From the NCBI GenBank assembly GCA_964567995.1, contig CAZMOB010000002.1:237166-301165 (forward strand): 64,000 nucleotides of DNA, given 5' to 3'. The notes under the pieces were generated by a model. That model was not told the DNA's origin, made no database searches, and saw only the letters and a list, made by a program, of their open reading frames with translations. Shown here one piece after another: positions 40,933-48,697 of this stretch; positions within the stretch are counted from its first letter, which is position 1, and every line of letters starts with the position of its first letter. The position numbers and the translations under genes were made by a program. The DNA comes from JAGOTP01 sp964567995 (GTDB taxonomy: Bacteria > Patescibacteriota > Patescibacteriia > 2-12-FULL-60-25).

Positions 40933-41391
40933 ATGTCTCTCATCAAATGGTCACCTCTCTCACCCTTTTTTGATCAGCAGCCGTTCGAGGCGATGGAAAA
41001 ATTCTTTGCCGACATGCACGGCGGCAGCTTGCCAGTCGCGCAAGGGGGAAATGGGCTAATCCCACCAGTCGACATGTACGAAACGGATGAAGCAGTTGTG
41101 GTCGAGATGTCGATGCCGGGGATTGATGCCAGTAAGCTCGATATCTCGATTGAAAACGGCATTCTGTCTGTAAAAGGCACGAACGAGCGCAAGACCGAAG
41201 TCGATGAAAAGAATTATTATCGTAAGGAAGTCCGGTACGGATCCGTCTATCGTCAAATCGCCCTCCCTTCCAAGGTTCTCGCAAACAAGACAGAGGCGGT
41301 GTATGAAAAAGGGATCTTGAAACTTTCCATCCCAAAGGCGCGAGAGGAAGGTGGAGCGGTGAAGGTCCAGATCAAAGATAAGTCGAACTAA
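40933..41391 (+). CDS. Small heat-shock protein Hsp20
   Basis: A 152-residue alpha-crystallin-type chaperone. The alpha-crystallin domain runs from about residue 45 (IPPVDMYETDEAVVVEMSMP) through ISIENGILSVKGT and YGSVYRQIALP to EKGILKLSIPK. It holds unfolded proteins without ATP. Its position between grpE and dnaK places it in the same heat-shock transcript. Confidence 0.94.
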   Translation: MSLIKWSPLSPFFDQQPFEAMEKFFADMHGGSLPVAQGGNGLIPPVDMYETDEAVVVEMSMPGIDASKLDISIENGILSVKGTNERKTEVDEKNYYRKEVRYGSVYRQIALPSKVLANKTEAVYEKGILKLSIPKAREEGGAVKVQIKDKSN

Positions 41392-41417
41392 TCGATACTC
41401 TACATAACATATACTAT

Positions 41418-43349
41418 ATGGCTAAAATTCTCGGAATTGACCTCGGAACGACCAACTCGTGTATGGCAGTGGTGGAAGGTGGACAGCCGAAGGTGCTTGA
41501 AAATGCGGAAGGTGCACGCACGACTCCATCTATGGTAACGGTGACAAAAACGGGCGAACGTCTGGTTGGGCAGCTCGCCAAGCGCCAAGCCGTCGTGAAT
41601 CCAACCAACACGATTTTCTCGGCTAAGCGTTTGATTGGTCGTCCTTGGACGGACAATGAAGTTCAGCGCGATGCAAAATGGTTGCCGTACGTGCTATCTC
41701 AAAAGGGTGAAGGCGTCCGCATCAAGATGGGGGATAAAGATTATGCACCAGAAGAGATTGCTGCGATGGTGCTTCAGAAATTGAAAGCGGATGCAGAGGC
41801 AAAATTAGGAGAAAAGATCACGGAAGCTGTCATTACGGTACCAGCTTATTTTGACGACTCTCAACGCCAAGCGACAAAAGTGGCCGGAGAAATCGCTGGT
41901 TTGACTGTTCGCCGTATCATCAACGAACCAACGGCAGCTGCGTTGGCCTATGGCTTTGATCGCAAAAAGGACGAAAAGATCGTGGTCTACGACTTGGGCG
42001 GTGGAACCTTCGACGTTTCAGTTCTTGAAGTCGCGTACGATGCGTCGGCCGACCAGAACACGATTGAAGTTCGCGCAACCAACGGGGATACCCATTTGGG
42101 CGGTGACGACTTTGACCAGCGCATTATTCAATGGATTGTTGAAGAATTCAAAAAATCTGAAGGCATTGATTTGAGCAAGGATACGTTAGCTTTGCAGCGC
42201 ATCAAGGACGCCGCAGAACGCGCCAAGATCGAACTTTCTACTGCTCTTGAAACGGAAATCAACCAGCCGTTCATCACGAGTGACGCGACCGGTCCAAAGC
42301 ATTTGCTTATCAAGATGAAGCGTCTCGATTTGGAGAAGTTGGTTGGAGATTTGGTTGAGAAATCTCTTGAGCCATGCCGCAAAGCCTTGGCCGATGCAAA
42401 GCTTTCCGCCTCTCAAATTGATGAGATCGTGTTGGTCGGTGGGATGACCCGCATGCCGCTTGTCATTCAGACGGTTGAAAAGTTCTTCGGCAAGAAACCA
42501 AACGCCACCGTGAATCCGGACGAAGTGGTGGCGATCGGCGCGGCGATTCAGGCCGGAAACTTGCAAGGCGACATCAAGGGCGAACTTTTGCTCCTCGATG
42601 TGACACCATTATCTCTTGGTCTTGAAACCTTGGGCGGAATCGTCGACAAAGTGATTGAACGTAACACGACCATTCCATGTGAAAATAAAAAAATCTATTC
42701 GACCGCCGCTGATGGTCAAACCTCCGTTGAAGTGCACGTCCTTCAAGGTGACCGCGAAATGGCCGGCGACAACCGTTCACTCGGAAAATTCACATTGTCT
42801 GGCATTCCAACCGCTCCCCGTGGCGTTCCCCAAATCGAAGTCTCTTTCGCATTGGACGCAAACGGCATTCTTTCGGTGAAAGCCAAGGACAAAGCAACGG
42901 GCAAAGAACAGCAAATCACCATCACGGCTTCGACTAACCTCAGCAAGGATGAGGTTGAGAAGATGCGTAAGGAAGCTGAAGCCCATGCCGAAGAAGACAA
43001 GAAGCGCCGTGAATCGATCGAGATCAAGAACATGGCTGAAACGATGATCTACACGACCGAAAAGATGATGAAGGAAGCCGGTGATAAAGCTTCAGCCGAT
43101 GACAAGAAAGCTGTCGAAGAAAAATTGGAGGCCTTGAAGAAGATCAAGGACGGCGAAGATCTCGATGCCATCAAGAAAGCCTCTGATGAATTGGCGGATG
43201 CCGCCCAAAAGATCGGCGCCGCTATGTACCAACAGGCGGGTGACCAAGCTCAGGCAGCTCCAGCTGGTGACAACCAGCCTGGAAACGATACACCGTCTTC
43301 TTCCGATCCTTCCACCTCCCCTGATTCCTCCTCTCCTGAGACCAAATAA
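41418..43349 (+). CDS. dnaK: Chaperone DnaK (Hsp70)
   Basis: A full-length 643-residue Hsp70. The ATPase domain has ILGIDLGTTNSCMAVVEGG, VITVPAYFDDSQRQATK, VYDLGGGTFDVS and VLVGGMTRMP; then the linker (LLLDVTPLSLGLETLGG), the substrate-binding domain, a helical lid and a Gly/Pro/Ser/Asp-rich tail. It folds proteins with DnaJ and GrpE, all encoded here. A 136-base gap without clear features follows the stop. Confidence 0.98.
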   Translation: MAKILGIDLGTTNSCMAVVEGGQPKVLENAEGARTTPSMVTVTKTGERLVGQLAKRQAVVNPTNTIFSAKRLIGRPWTDNEVQRDAKWLPYVLSQKGEGVRIKMGDKDYAPEEIAAMVLQKLKADAEAKLGEKITEAVITVPAYFDDSQRQATKVAGEIAGLTVRRIINEPTAAALAYGFDRKKDEKIVVYDLGGGTFDVSVLEVAYDASADQNTIEVRATNGDTHLGGDDFDQRIIQWIVEEFKKSEGIDLSKDTLALQRIKDAAERAKIELSTALETEINQPFITSDATGPKHLLIKMKRLDLEKLVGDLVEKSLEPCRKALADAKLSASQIDEIVLVGGMTRMPLVIQTVEKFFGKKPNATVNPDEVVAIGAAIQAGNLQGDIKGELLLLDVTPLSLGLETLGGIVDKVIERNTTIPCENKKIYSTAADGQTSVEVHVLQGDREMAGDNRSLGKFTLSGIPTAPRGVPQIEVSFALDANGILSVKAKDKATGKEQQITITASTNLSKDEVEKMRKEAEAHAEEDKKRRESIEIKNMAETMIYTTEKMMKEAGDKASADDKKAVEEKLEALKKIKDGEDLDAIKKASDELADAAQKIGAAMYQQAGDQAQAAPAGDNQPGNDTPSSSDPSTSPDSSSPETK

Positions 43350-43485
43350 AAAAGTACGAAGCTGGGAAGCATGAGTCCGAGCGACCGAGCACCTGTTTGA
43401 GCGAATCAATGAAATCAAGATTGATACGCTCGCGAGTTGGGCAGGTCGGGAGGGCTTATGCTTTCCAGCGTAGTACCTTCCACGT

Positions 43486-43743
43486 ATGAACATTCAAGCG
43501 CCCGAAGGCACCCTCGGCGGCAAGTACGCCAACCAAATGCAAGTCGCCCACACTCCGGAAGAGTTTGTGCTAGATTTTATTTCCGCCTTTCCTCCGGCGG
43601 GTGAGCTCGTGTCGCGCTTGATCGTGAGTCCGCGTCATATGAAGCGGATCCTGCGTGCCCTCGCCGAAAACGTTTCGCTCTACGAACAGCAACATGGAGC
43701 TATCCAAGAAGCGGATGAACCTAAGTTGCTTGCTGGCGGTTAA
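43486..43743 (+). CDS. DUF3467 protein
   Basis: An 85-residue protein with the DUF3467 pattern: YANQMQVAHTPEEFVLDFIS, AFPPAGELVSRLIVSPRHMK, RILRALAENVSLYEQQHGAI. The family is small, widespread and uncharacterised. It is placed between dnaK and dnaJ, 11 bases before dnaJ, which suggests a link with protein quality control, by position only. A possible -10 TATGCT lies near 43458. Confidence 0.85.
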   Translation: MNIQAPEGTLGGKYANQMQVAHTPEEFVLDFISAFPPAGELVSRLIVSPRHMKRILRALAENVSLYEQQHGAIQEADEPKLLAGG

Positions 43744-43754
43744 CCTTTCTTCTC

Positions 43755-44840
43755 ATGGCCAAAGATTATTACTCTATTCTTGGAGTTGCGAAGGGCGCGT
43801 CTGATGACGAAATAAAAAAAGCCTATCGCAAACTCGCACACCAACACCACCCGGATAAGAGTGGTGGCAATGATACGCGTTTCAAAGAGGTCAACGAAGC
43901 GTATCAAGTCTTGGGCGACGCCAAGAAGCGTCAAACCTACGATCAATTCGGTTCTGCCGCCTTTGAGCAGGGCGGTATGGGCAGCGGTCCGGATATGGGC
44001 GGCTTCGGTGGCTTCGATTTCAATGGATTCCAAGGCCAGGACTTTGGCGATCTGGGAGATGTGCTGGGAGAGATGTTCGGTTTTCGGTCGGGCGGCGGCT
44101 CTCCGCGCCAGGCGCGTGGCAAAGATATCGAAGTCGATATTCAAATTGAATTTCGTGAATCTGCCTTTGGGGCGCGTCGCACGGTGAAGCTATACAAGCC
44201 GTCCGTGTGTCATGAGTGTAAGGGTGAGGGTCATCCTCCTTCGGCCAAATCAGAAAAATGTAAGGATTGTAATGGGCATGGTCAGGTTCGTCAGGCACAA
44301 CGAACCATGTTCGGTACGATCCAAACAGCGGTCACTTGTCCAAAGTGTTCTGGTCGTGGTCAAACGTGGAGTGAGAACTGCAAAATTTGTCATGGCAGCG
44401 GAATCGAGCGACGAGAGCAGCAGTTGCAACTCGATATTCCGGCCGGCATCGCTTCAGGTGAAATTTTGAAAGTCGCAGGAGAAGGTGAGGCGGCCGCCCA
44501 TGGGGCTCGACCAGGGGACCTGTACGTACGCGTGCAGGTGAAAGAAGATGCTCGTTTTCAACGAGAAGGAAATGATGTGCACGCCAGACAAGAAATCGCT
44601 TACAGTCTCCTGACGCTTGGAGGAGAGATTGAGGTGGAAACGTTGCAAGGAAAAACGACCTTGAAAATTCCGGAAGGAACTCAGCCGGGTACCCAATTCA
44701 CGCTGCGTAATCAAGGCATCCCATTCTTGCGTTCGTCCGGGAAGGGAAACCATATTATCCACGTATTCCCACTTGTCCCAAAGAAGCTGAGTCGCGAACA
44801 GCGTGAATTATTGCAGAAATTGAAAGAGACAGATCTATAA
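43755..44840 (+). CDS. dnaJ: Chaperone DnaJ (Hsp40)
   Basis: A 361-residue type I DnaJ. The J domain has the HPD motif (HQHHPDKSG) at about residues 30-38. A Gly/Phe-rich stretch follows (GSGPDMGGFGGFDFNGFQGQ), then four CxxCxGxG zinc repeats (CHECKGEG, CKDCNGHG, CPKCSGRG, CKICHGSG) and two C-terminal substrate-binding domains. It delivers clients to DnaK and stimulates ATP hydrolysis. Confidence 0.97.
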   Translation: MAKDYYSILGVAKGASDDEIKKAYRKLAHQHHPDKSGGNDTRFKEVNEAYQVLGDAKKRQTYDQFGSAAFEQGGMGSGPDMGGFGGFDFNGFQGQDFGDLGDVLGEMFGFRSGGGSPRQARGKDIEVDIQIEFRESAFGARRTVKLYKPSVCHECKGEGHPPSAKSEKCKDCNGHGQVRQAQRTMFGTIQTAVTCPKCSGRGQTWSENCKICHGSGIERREQQLQLDIPAGIASGEILKVAGEGEAAAHGARPGDLYVRVQVKEDARFQREGNDVHARQEIAYSLLTLGGEIEVETLQGKTTLKIPEGTQPGTQFTLRNQGIPFLRSSGKGNHIIHVFPLVPKKLSREQRELLQKLKETDL

Positions 44841-44893
44841 GCGAACGACTCTTCGGTAGTGAAAAAGTCGGTTTCGTTTTATACTGCGTACGG

Positions 44894-45436
44894 ATGTTCG
44901 CTCCTTTTTCGACCCCGTTCATCGTGGGTGGAGTAGAGATACCGGCCGCGTGGCTGTTTTTGCTCGTTGCTGCTGTGTTGGGGTTTGGCTATGGCGTCGT
45001 GATCGGTCGTGATCGCGCAGTGATCGTGCTGTTATCGCTGTATATGGCGTTTTGCGTCGTGACCAACACACCGGCCATTTCGCTCGTAAGCCGAGGCCTA
45101 GGGTTCGGTCGTGTCCCAGCGCTGAATGTGTGCTGGTTCTTAGGGCTCTTTGTACTCTTGTTTCTGATTCTATGGCGTTCATCGGCGCTTAAAAATCTGG
45201 CGCGTGATCGTGGACACTGGCTCCATGCCGGCATTTTTGGCGTTCTGGAAATTGGCTTTTTAAGCAGCGTACTGCTCTTTCTCTTGCCCGCCGACTGGAT
45301 CAGAGATCTTCCCAGAGCCTTCCAACTGGTCTTTTTGCATGATATCGCTCGTTCTATCTGGTTCATTGCTCCTATTATCGGTCTCGCAACATTGGGGAAG
45401 CCGCCTGGGGATACCTTGTCTTTAGATGAAGGATAA
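44894..45436 (+). CDS. Hypothetical membrane protein
   Basis: A 180-residue protein with four or five hydrophobic helices (AWLFLLVAAVLGFGYGVV; FLGLFVLLFLILW; AGIFGVLEIGFLSSVLLFLL; SIWFIAPIIGLATLG). The short loops contain Arg/Asp. The layout recalls CvpA-like membrane proteins but I see no diagnostic motif. It follows dnaJ on the same strand with its own short leader. Confidence 0.6.
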   Translation: MFAPFSTPFIVGGVEIPAAWLFLLVAAVLGFGYGVVIGRDRAVIVLLSLYMAFCVVTNTPAISLVSRGLGFGRVPALNVCWFLGLFVLLFLILWRSSALKNLARDRGHWLHAGIFGVLEIGFLSSVLLFLLPADWIRDLPRAFQLVFLHDIARSIWFIAPIIGLATLGKPPGDTLSLDEG

Positions 45437-45496
45437 GGGTTCATTACGTTCAGTAACGGATTGACGTGAATACCTGTATCTAGTAGTGAGAACAGC

Positions 45497-45994
45497 ATGG
45501 ATCGGCGGCACTTCGAGGCCTTCTATCACACGCATGTCGATCATGTGTTTCGATTCGTGCTGTTTCGCGTCGGTCAGGATCGTGAGCGAGCTAAGGATCT
45601 CACGCAAGAAATTTTTCTCAAAGCGTATCAAGCCTTCGAACGCTATGACCCCGAGCGGGGAGTTCGGGCCTGGATTCTCACGATTGCCCGCAATTATGTG
45701 TACAACGCCTACGCGGCTCAGAAAGAAACAGTTGCGTTGGAAGAAGCGGAAGGTCACGAGTCTTTACGGGTGGAATATGTCCACGCCCTTCAAGCAAACG
45801 AAGATGAGCGTGCATTGCTCAAAGCGCTTGAACAACTTCCCATGCAAGAGGCTGAGCTGGTTCGACAAAAGTATCTTGAAGGCTGGAGTTTTGAAGAGTT
45901 GGCCAAGCCTTTTGGAAAGACCGCCGGAGCTCTCCGGATTCAAGCGATGCGCTCACTCAAACGATTGCAAGCCCTCCTCAAATATCCTTTTTAA
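45497..45994 (+). CDS. ECF-type RNA polymerase sigma factor
   Basis: A 165-residue sigma-70 family protein with region 2 (HVFRFVLFRVGQDRERAKDL, TQEIFLKAYQAFERYDP, VRAWILTIARNYVYN) and region 4 (LEQLPMQEAELVRQKYLEGW, SFEELAKPFGKTAGALRIQA). Regions 1 and 3 are absent, as in ECF factors. The DUF5667-like gene starts two bases after its stop, the common genomic partner in candidate-phyla bacteria, and may be its regulator. Confidence 0.9.
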   Translation: MDRRHFEAFYHTHVDHVFRFVLFRVGQDRERAKDLTQEIFLKAYQAFERYDPERGVRAWILTIARNYVYNAYAAQKETVALEEAEGHESLRVEYVHALQANEDERALLKALEQLPMQEAELVRQKYLEGWSFEELAKPFGKTAGALRIQAMRSLKRLQALLKYPF

Positions 45995-45996
45995 GT

Positions 45997-46677
45997 ATGG
46001 TGTATCCCTGGTTGCTGTTCCGCCGTCTCCGACGGCGAGCCACTCCCTCTTCAGAAGAACGGGGAGCGATGATGACGTATTTACGTGAACAAGGTGCATT
46101 GAAAAGTAGAAGTACCTTCAGTTTTTTATTCCCGCGACTTTCAGCGGTAGCAGCGATGGTTTTGATACTCTGTGTGGGTGTGAGCTCGTATGCCTATGCT
46201 TCGGATGCGGTTTTGCCAAATACACCTCTTTATCCTGTACGTGCGGCGCTTGAGCAAGTCGAAATAAAATTAGCTGTCACACCTGTGCAAAAAGAAAAAG
46301 TGGTCCAGAAGCTGGTTGAGCGCCGCAAAAAGGAAGTTGAGAAATTAACAGAGCTTAAACGCCCAGTGCCGGTAAAACTAAAGCAATACGTGCGAGGCGC
46401 TGCCACGACGACGACTGAGCGTGTGTTGAAACAAAAGATAGATGAGAAAAAGGCGGAGCGTGGACAAGTGAAACAAGATCTTCGAGCCAAAGCGATCGAG
46501 AAGCTCCAAGCCCACCTCCGTGACCGAAAAGAGCAGCGGCGGGCGGCGCAACGTAAGCGAGAAGAGCAGCAGCAAGAACGTCAACGAATCTTGAGAGAAA
46601 GACAGGAAGCTGCACGAAAACAACAATTGGAGCAGAAAAAGCCACGATCGACCCAAGAGCGACAGAAAATGAAGTGA
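45997..46677 (+). CDS. Membrane-anchored DUF5667-like protein, possible anti-sigma factor
   Basis: A 226-residue protein: a basic cytoplasmic N-terminus (FRRLRRRATPSSEERGAMMT), one membrane helix (LSAVAAMVLILCVGVSSYAY), DAVLPNTPLYPVRAALEQVE as in DUF5667, then a long Lys/Arg/Gln/Glu coiled coil. The gene is translationally linked to the sigma factor, so it may bind and hold it at the membrane; this is inferred from context. The low-complexity C-terminal 60 residues are unusual. Confidence 0.75.
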   Translation: MVYPWLLFRRLRRRATPSSEERGAMMTYLREQGALKSRSTFSFLFPRLSAVAAMVLILCVGVSSYAYASDAVLPNTPLYPVRAALEQVEIKLAVTPVQKEKVVQKLVERRKKEVEKLTELKRPVPVKLKQYVRGAATTTTERVLKQKIDEKKAERGQVKQDLRAKAIEKLQAHLRDRKEQRRAAQRKREEQQQERQRILRERQEAARKQQLEQKKPRSTQERQKMK

Positions 46678-46727
46678 TAAATCGTTAGATCTAGCCGGAA
46701 CAAAGCGAGTCGGCTACGCTTCGGAGC

Positions 46728-48125
46728 ATGCTATATCTTTGGAATACGCTTCATCGGAAGCTTGAACCGTTTACCCCCATCGAAGAGGGGAAAGCGGGTA
46801 TGTATACCTGTGGTCTCACGGTCTATGATCGCGGGCATATTGGGAACCTCCGCACCTTTCTGTTTGAAGACGTGTTGCGTCGCACCTTATTGTTTCTTGG
46901 CTACAACGTGAAACATGTCATGAATATCACGGATGTGGGGCATCTCGTGAGTGATGGGGATGATGGAGAGGATAAGATGGAGAAGGGATCGAGACGAGCG
47001 GGGAAAACGGCTTGGGAAATTGCGCGCGAGTACGAAGAGTGGTTTTTGAAAGATATTAAAGCGATACATGTGCTACTTCCGGATGTCTTGCCTCGTGCGA
47101 CGGACCATATTCAAGAACAAATCGCGCTGGTGCAATTACTCGAGGCAAAAGGCTTCGCGTACACAACTTCAGATGGGGTGTACTTTGATACGTCCAAGTT
47201 CGTGGACTATGGAAAGCTTGGCGGCCAAAAGCTGAGCGAAAAAGCGGCGGGTGCGCGTGTGGAGGTGAATGAGGAAAAGCGCAATCCGACCGACTTCGCT
47301 CTGTGGAAATTCACACCTGCTGGTGTGAAATGGCAGATGGAGTGGGAAAGTCCTTGGGGTAAGGGCTGTCCCGGTTGGCACATCGAGTGTTCCGCGATGG
47401 CGGTGAAGTATCTCGGTCAGCCCTTTGATATTCACTGTGGAGGGATCGATTTGGTTCCCGTTCACCACGAGAATGAAATCGCTCAGTCCGAAGCAGCCTA
47501 TGACAAAACGTTGGCAAACTACTGGCTTCACGGGGAATTCATTACAGTTAATGGACAGAAGATGTCGAAATCGCTGGGAAATGGGTACACGATGCAAGAT
47601 ATTGTTGACCGTGGCTTTGATCCGGTTGCCTATCGCTATTTCTGCTTAGGTGCGCACTATCGTTCGAAGATCAATTTTACGTGGGAAGCGTTAGAGGGGG
47701 CGCAGAATGCGTTGAAAAAGATCCAGCGCTGGGTGTTGGAGCATAAAAAAGGACAGGATGAGATGAAGGGGGTGGCTGATGAAATGATTCTCGGAGAATT
47801 CCGCACTGCGCTGGAAGAAGACTTAAACATGCCAAAAGCCTTAGCGTTGGTTCACGGTCTTCTGCACGTGCCTGCTTCCGATGTTACAGCGGTGGCTACG
47901 TATGCGACTCTCTGTGAAATGGATCGAGTTCTAGGATTGGGCATTGCCGATTGGCAATTCGTTGATGAAGAGATTCCCACCGACATTCAGGTTTTATACG
48001 AAGCCCGCGTTGCGGCTCGGTCTTCTAAGAACTGGGCCGAATCAGATCGTCTGCGTGACGAGTTGAAGGATCTGGGTTGGTTGGTTGAGGATACCGCTGA
48101 CGGTAGTAGTCTTCGAAAGGTCTAG
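46728..48125 (+). CDS. cysS: Cysteinyl-tRNA synthetase
   Basis: A 465-residue class I synthetase with MYTCGLTVYDRGHIGNLRTF (zinc Cys and HIGN), GCPGWHIECSAMA (zinc Cys), IHCGGIDLVPVHHENE and GQKMSKSLGN (KMSKS loop). It charges tRNA-Cys. The C-terminal anticodon-binding region ends in a DALR-like helical segment with SDRLRDELKDLGW. Full length and intact. Confidence 0.97.
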   Translation: MLYLWNTLHRKLEPFTPIEEGKAGMYTCGLTVYDRGHIGNLRTFLFEDVLRRTLLFLGYNVKHVMNITDVGHLVSDGDDGEDKMEKGSRRAGKTAWEIAREYEEWFLKDIKAIHVLLPDVLPRATDHIQEQIALVQLLEAKGFAYTTSDGVYFDTSKFVDYGKLGGQKLSEKAAGARVEVNEEKRNPTDFALWKFTPAGVKWQMEWESPWGKGCPGWHIECSAMAVKYLGQPFDIHCGGIDLVPVHHENEIAQSEAAYDKTLANYWLHGEFITVNGQKMSKSLGNGYTMQDIVDRGFDPVAYRYFCLGAHYRSKINFTWEALEGAQNALKKIQRWVLEHKKGQDEMKGVADEMILGEFRTALEEDLNMPKALALVHGLLHVPASDVTAVATYATLCEMDRVLGLGIADWQFVDEEIPTDIQVLYEARVAARSSKNWAESDRLRDELKDLGWLVEDTADGSSLRKV

Positions 48126-48146
48126 TGGCTGTGGTATCCTACCGCC

Positions 48147-48692
48147 ATGGATACTGGTTTTTTGCCTTCGTCTGAAGCGCCTAAGGTGCCTGAGCAGCCT
48201 GTTGTAGAGGCTGGTTCATTGCAACCCGCGTCTGAAGCGACCCCGGCCATTCTTGAACAGCAACCGTTCGACGAAGCGAAGCTTGAGTCTGAGGTGGTGC
48301 AGGTGCAGACCCCACCAGCGGATTCGGCTACGGACGATCACGTCACAGATGATGCTCTGGCAGCTACTGCTGTTGCCGCCATCGCGGTTCCACCGGATAA
48401 GGTGGCTGAAGATGTGCAAAAAATTCTAGAAGATGGCTTGGAAGAGGCAATCGTGACCATGCCAGAAGAAGCGAAACAACGATTTTTGCAAAAAGGCAAA
48501 GAAATCGGGACGATTGTGGCTGATATGGTGCGGCAGTATAAAGTAGAGGTGAAGCGAGTCCTGCATCTATTAAAAGAGTGGCTCACGACGATTCCGGGGA
48601 TCAATCGGTTTTTTCTGGAAAAAGAAGCAAAAATCAAAACGGATAAGATTCTTGAACTTGAACGGGTGCGTCACGAAGCCGTCCCAGCCTAA
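48147..48692 (+). CDS. Hypothetical protein upstream of the VirD4-like ATPase
   Basis: A 181-residue acidic protein. The N-terminal half is low-complexity, rich in Ala, Pro, Glu and Val; the C-terminal half is helical (DKVAEDVQKILEDGLEEAIV; KEIGTIVADMVRQYKVEVKR), with a basic tail. No family recognised. It precedes the ATPase gene by five bases and is probably its partner. Confidence 0.65.
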   Translation: MDTGFLPSSEAPKVPEQPVVEAGSLQPASEATPAILEQQPFDEAKLESEVVQVQTPPADSATDDHVTDDALAATAVAAIAVPPDKVAEDVQKILEDGLEEAIVTMPEEAKQRFLQKGKEIGTIVADMVRQYKVEVKRVLHLLKEWLTTIPGINRFFLEKEAKIKTDKILELERVRHEAVPA

Positions 48693-48697
48693 CGACC

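Noticed and set aside
46230..46656. Antisense ORFs opposite the DUF5667-like gene
   Set aside because: Their Phe/Ser/Leu-rich sequences are the expected complement of a Lys/Arg/Gln/Glu-rich coiled coil.
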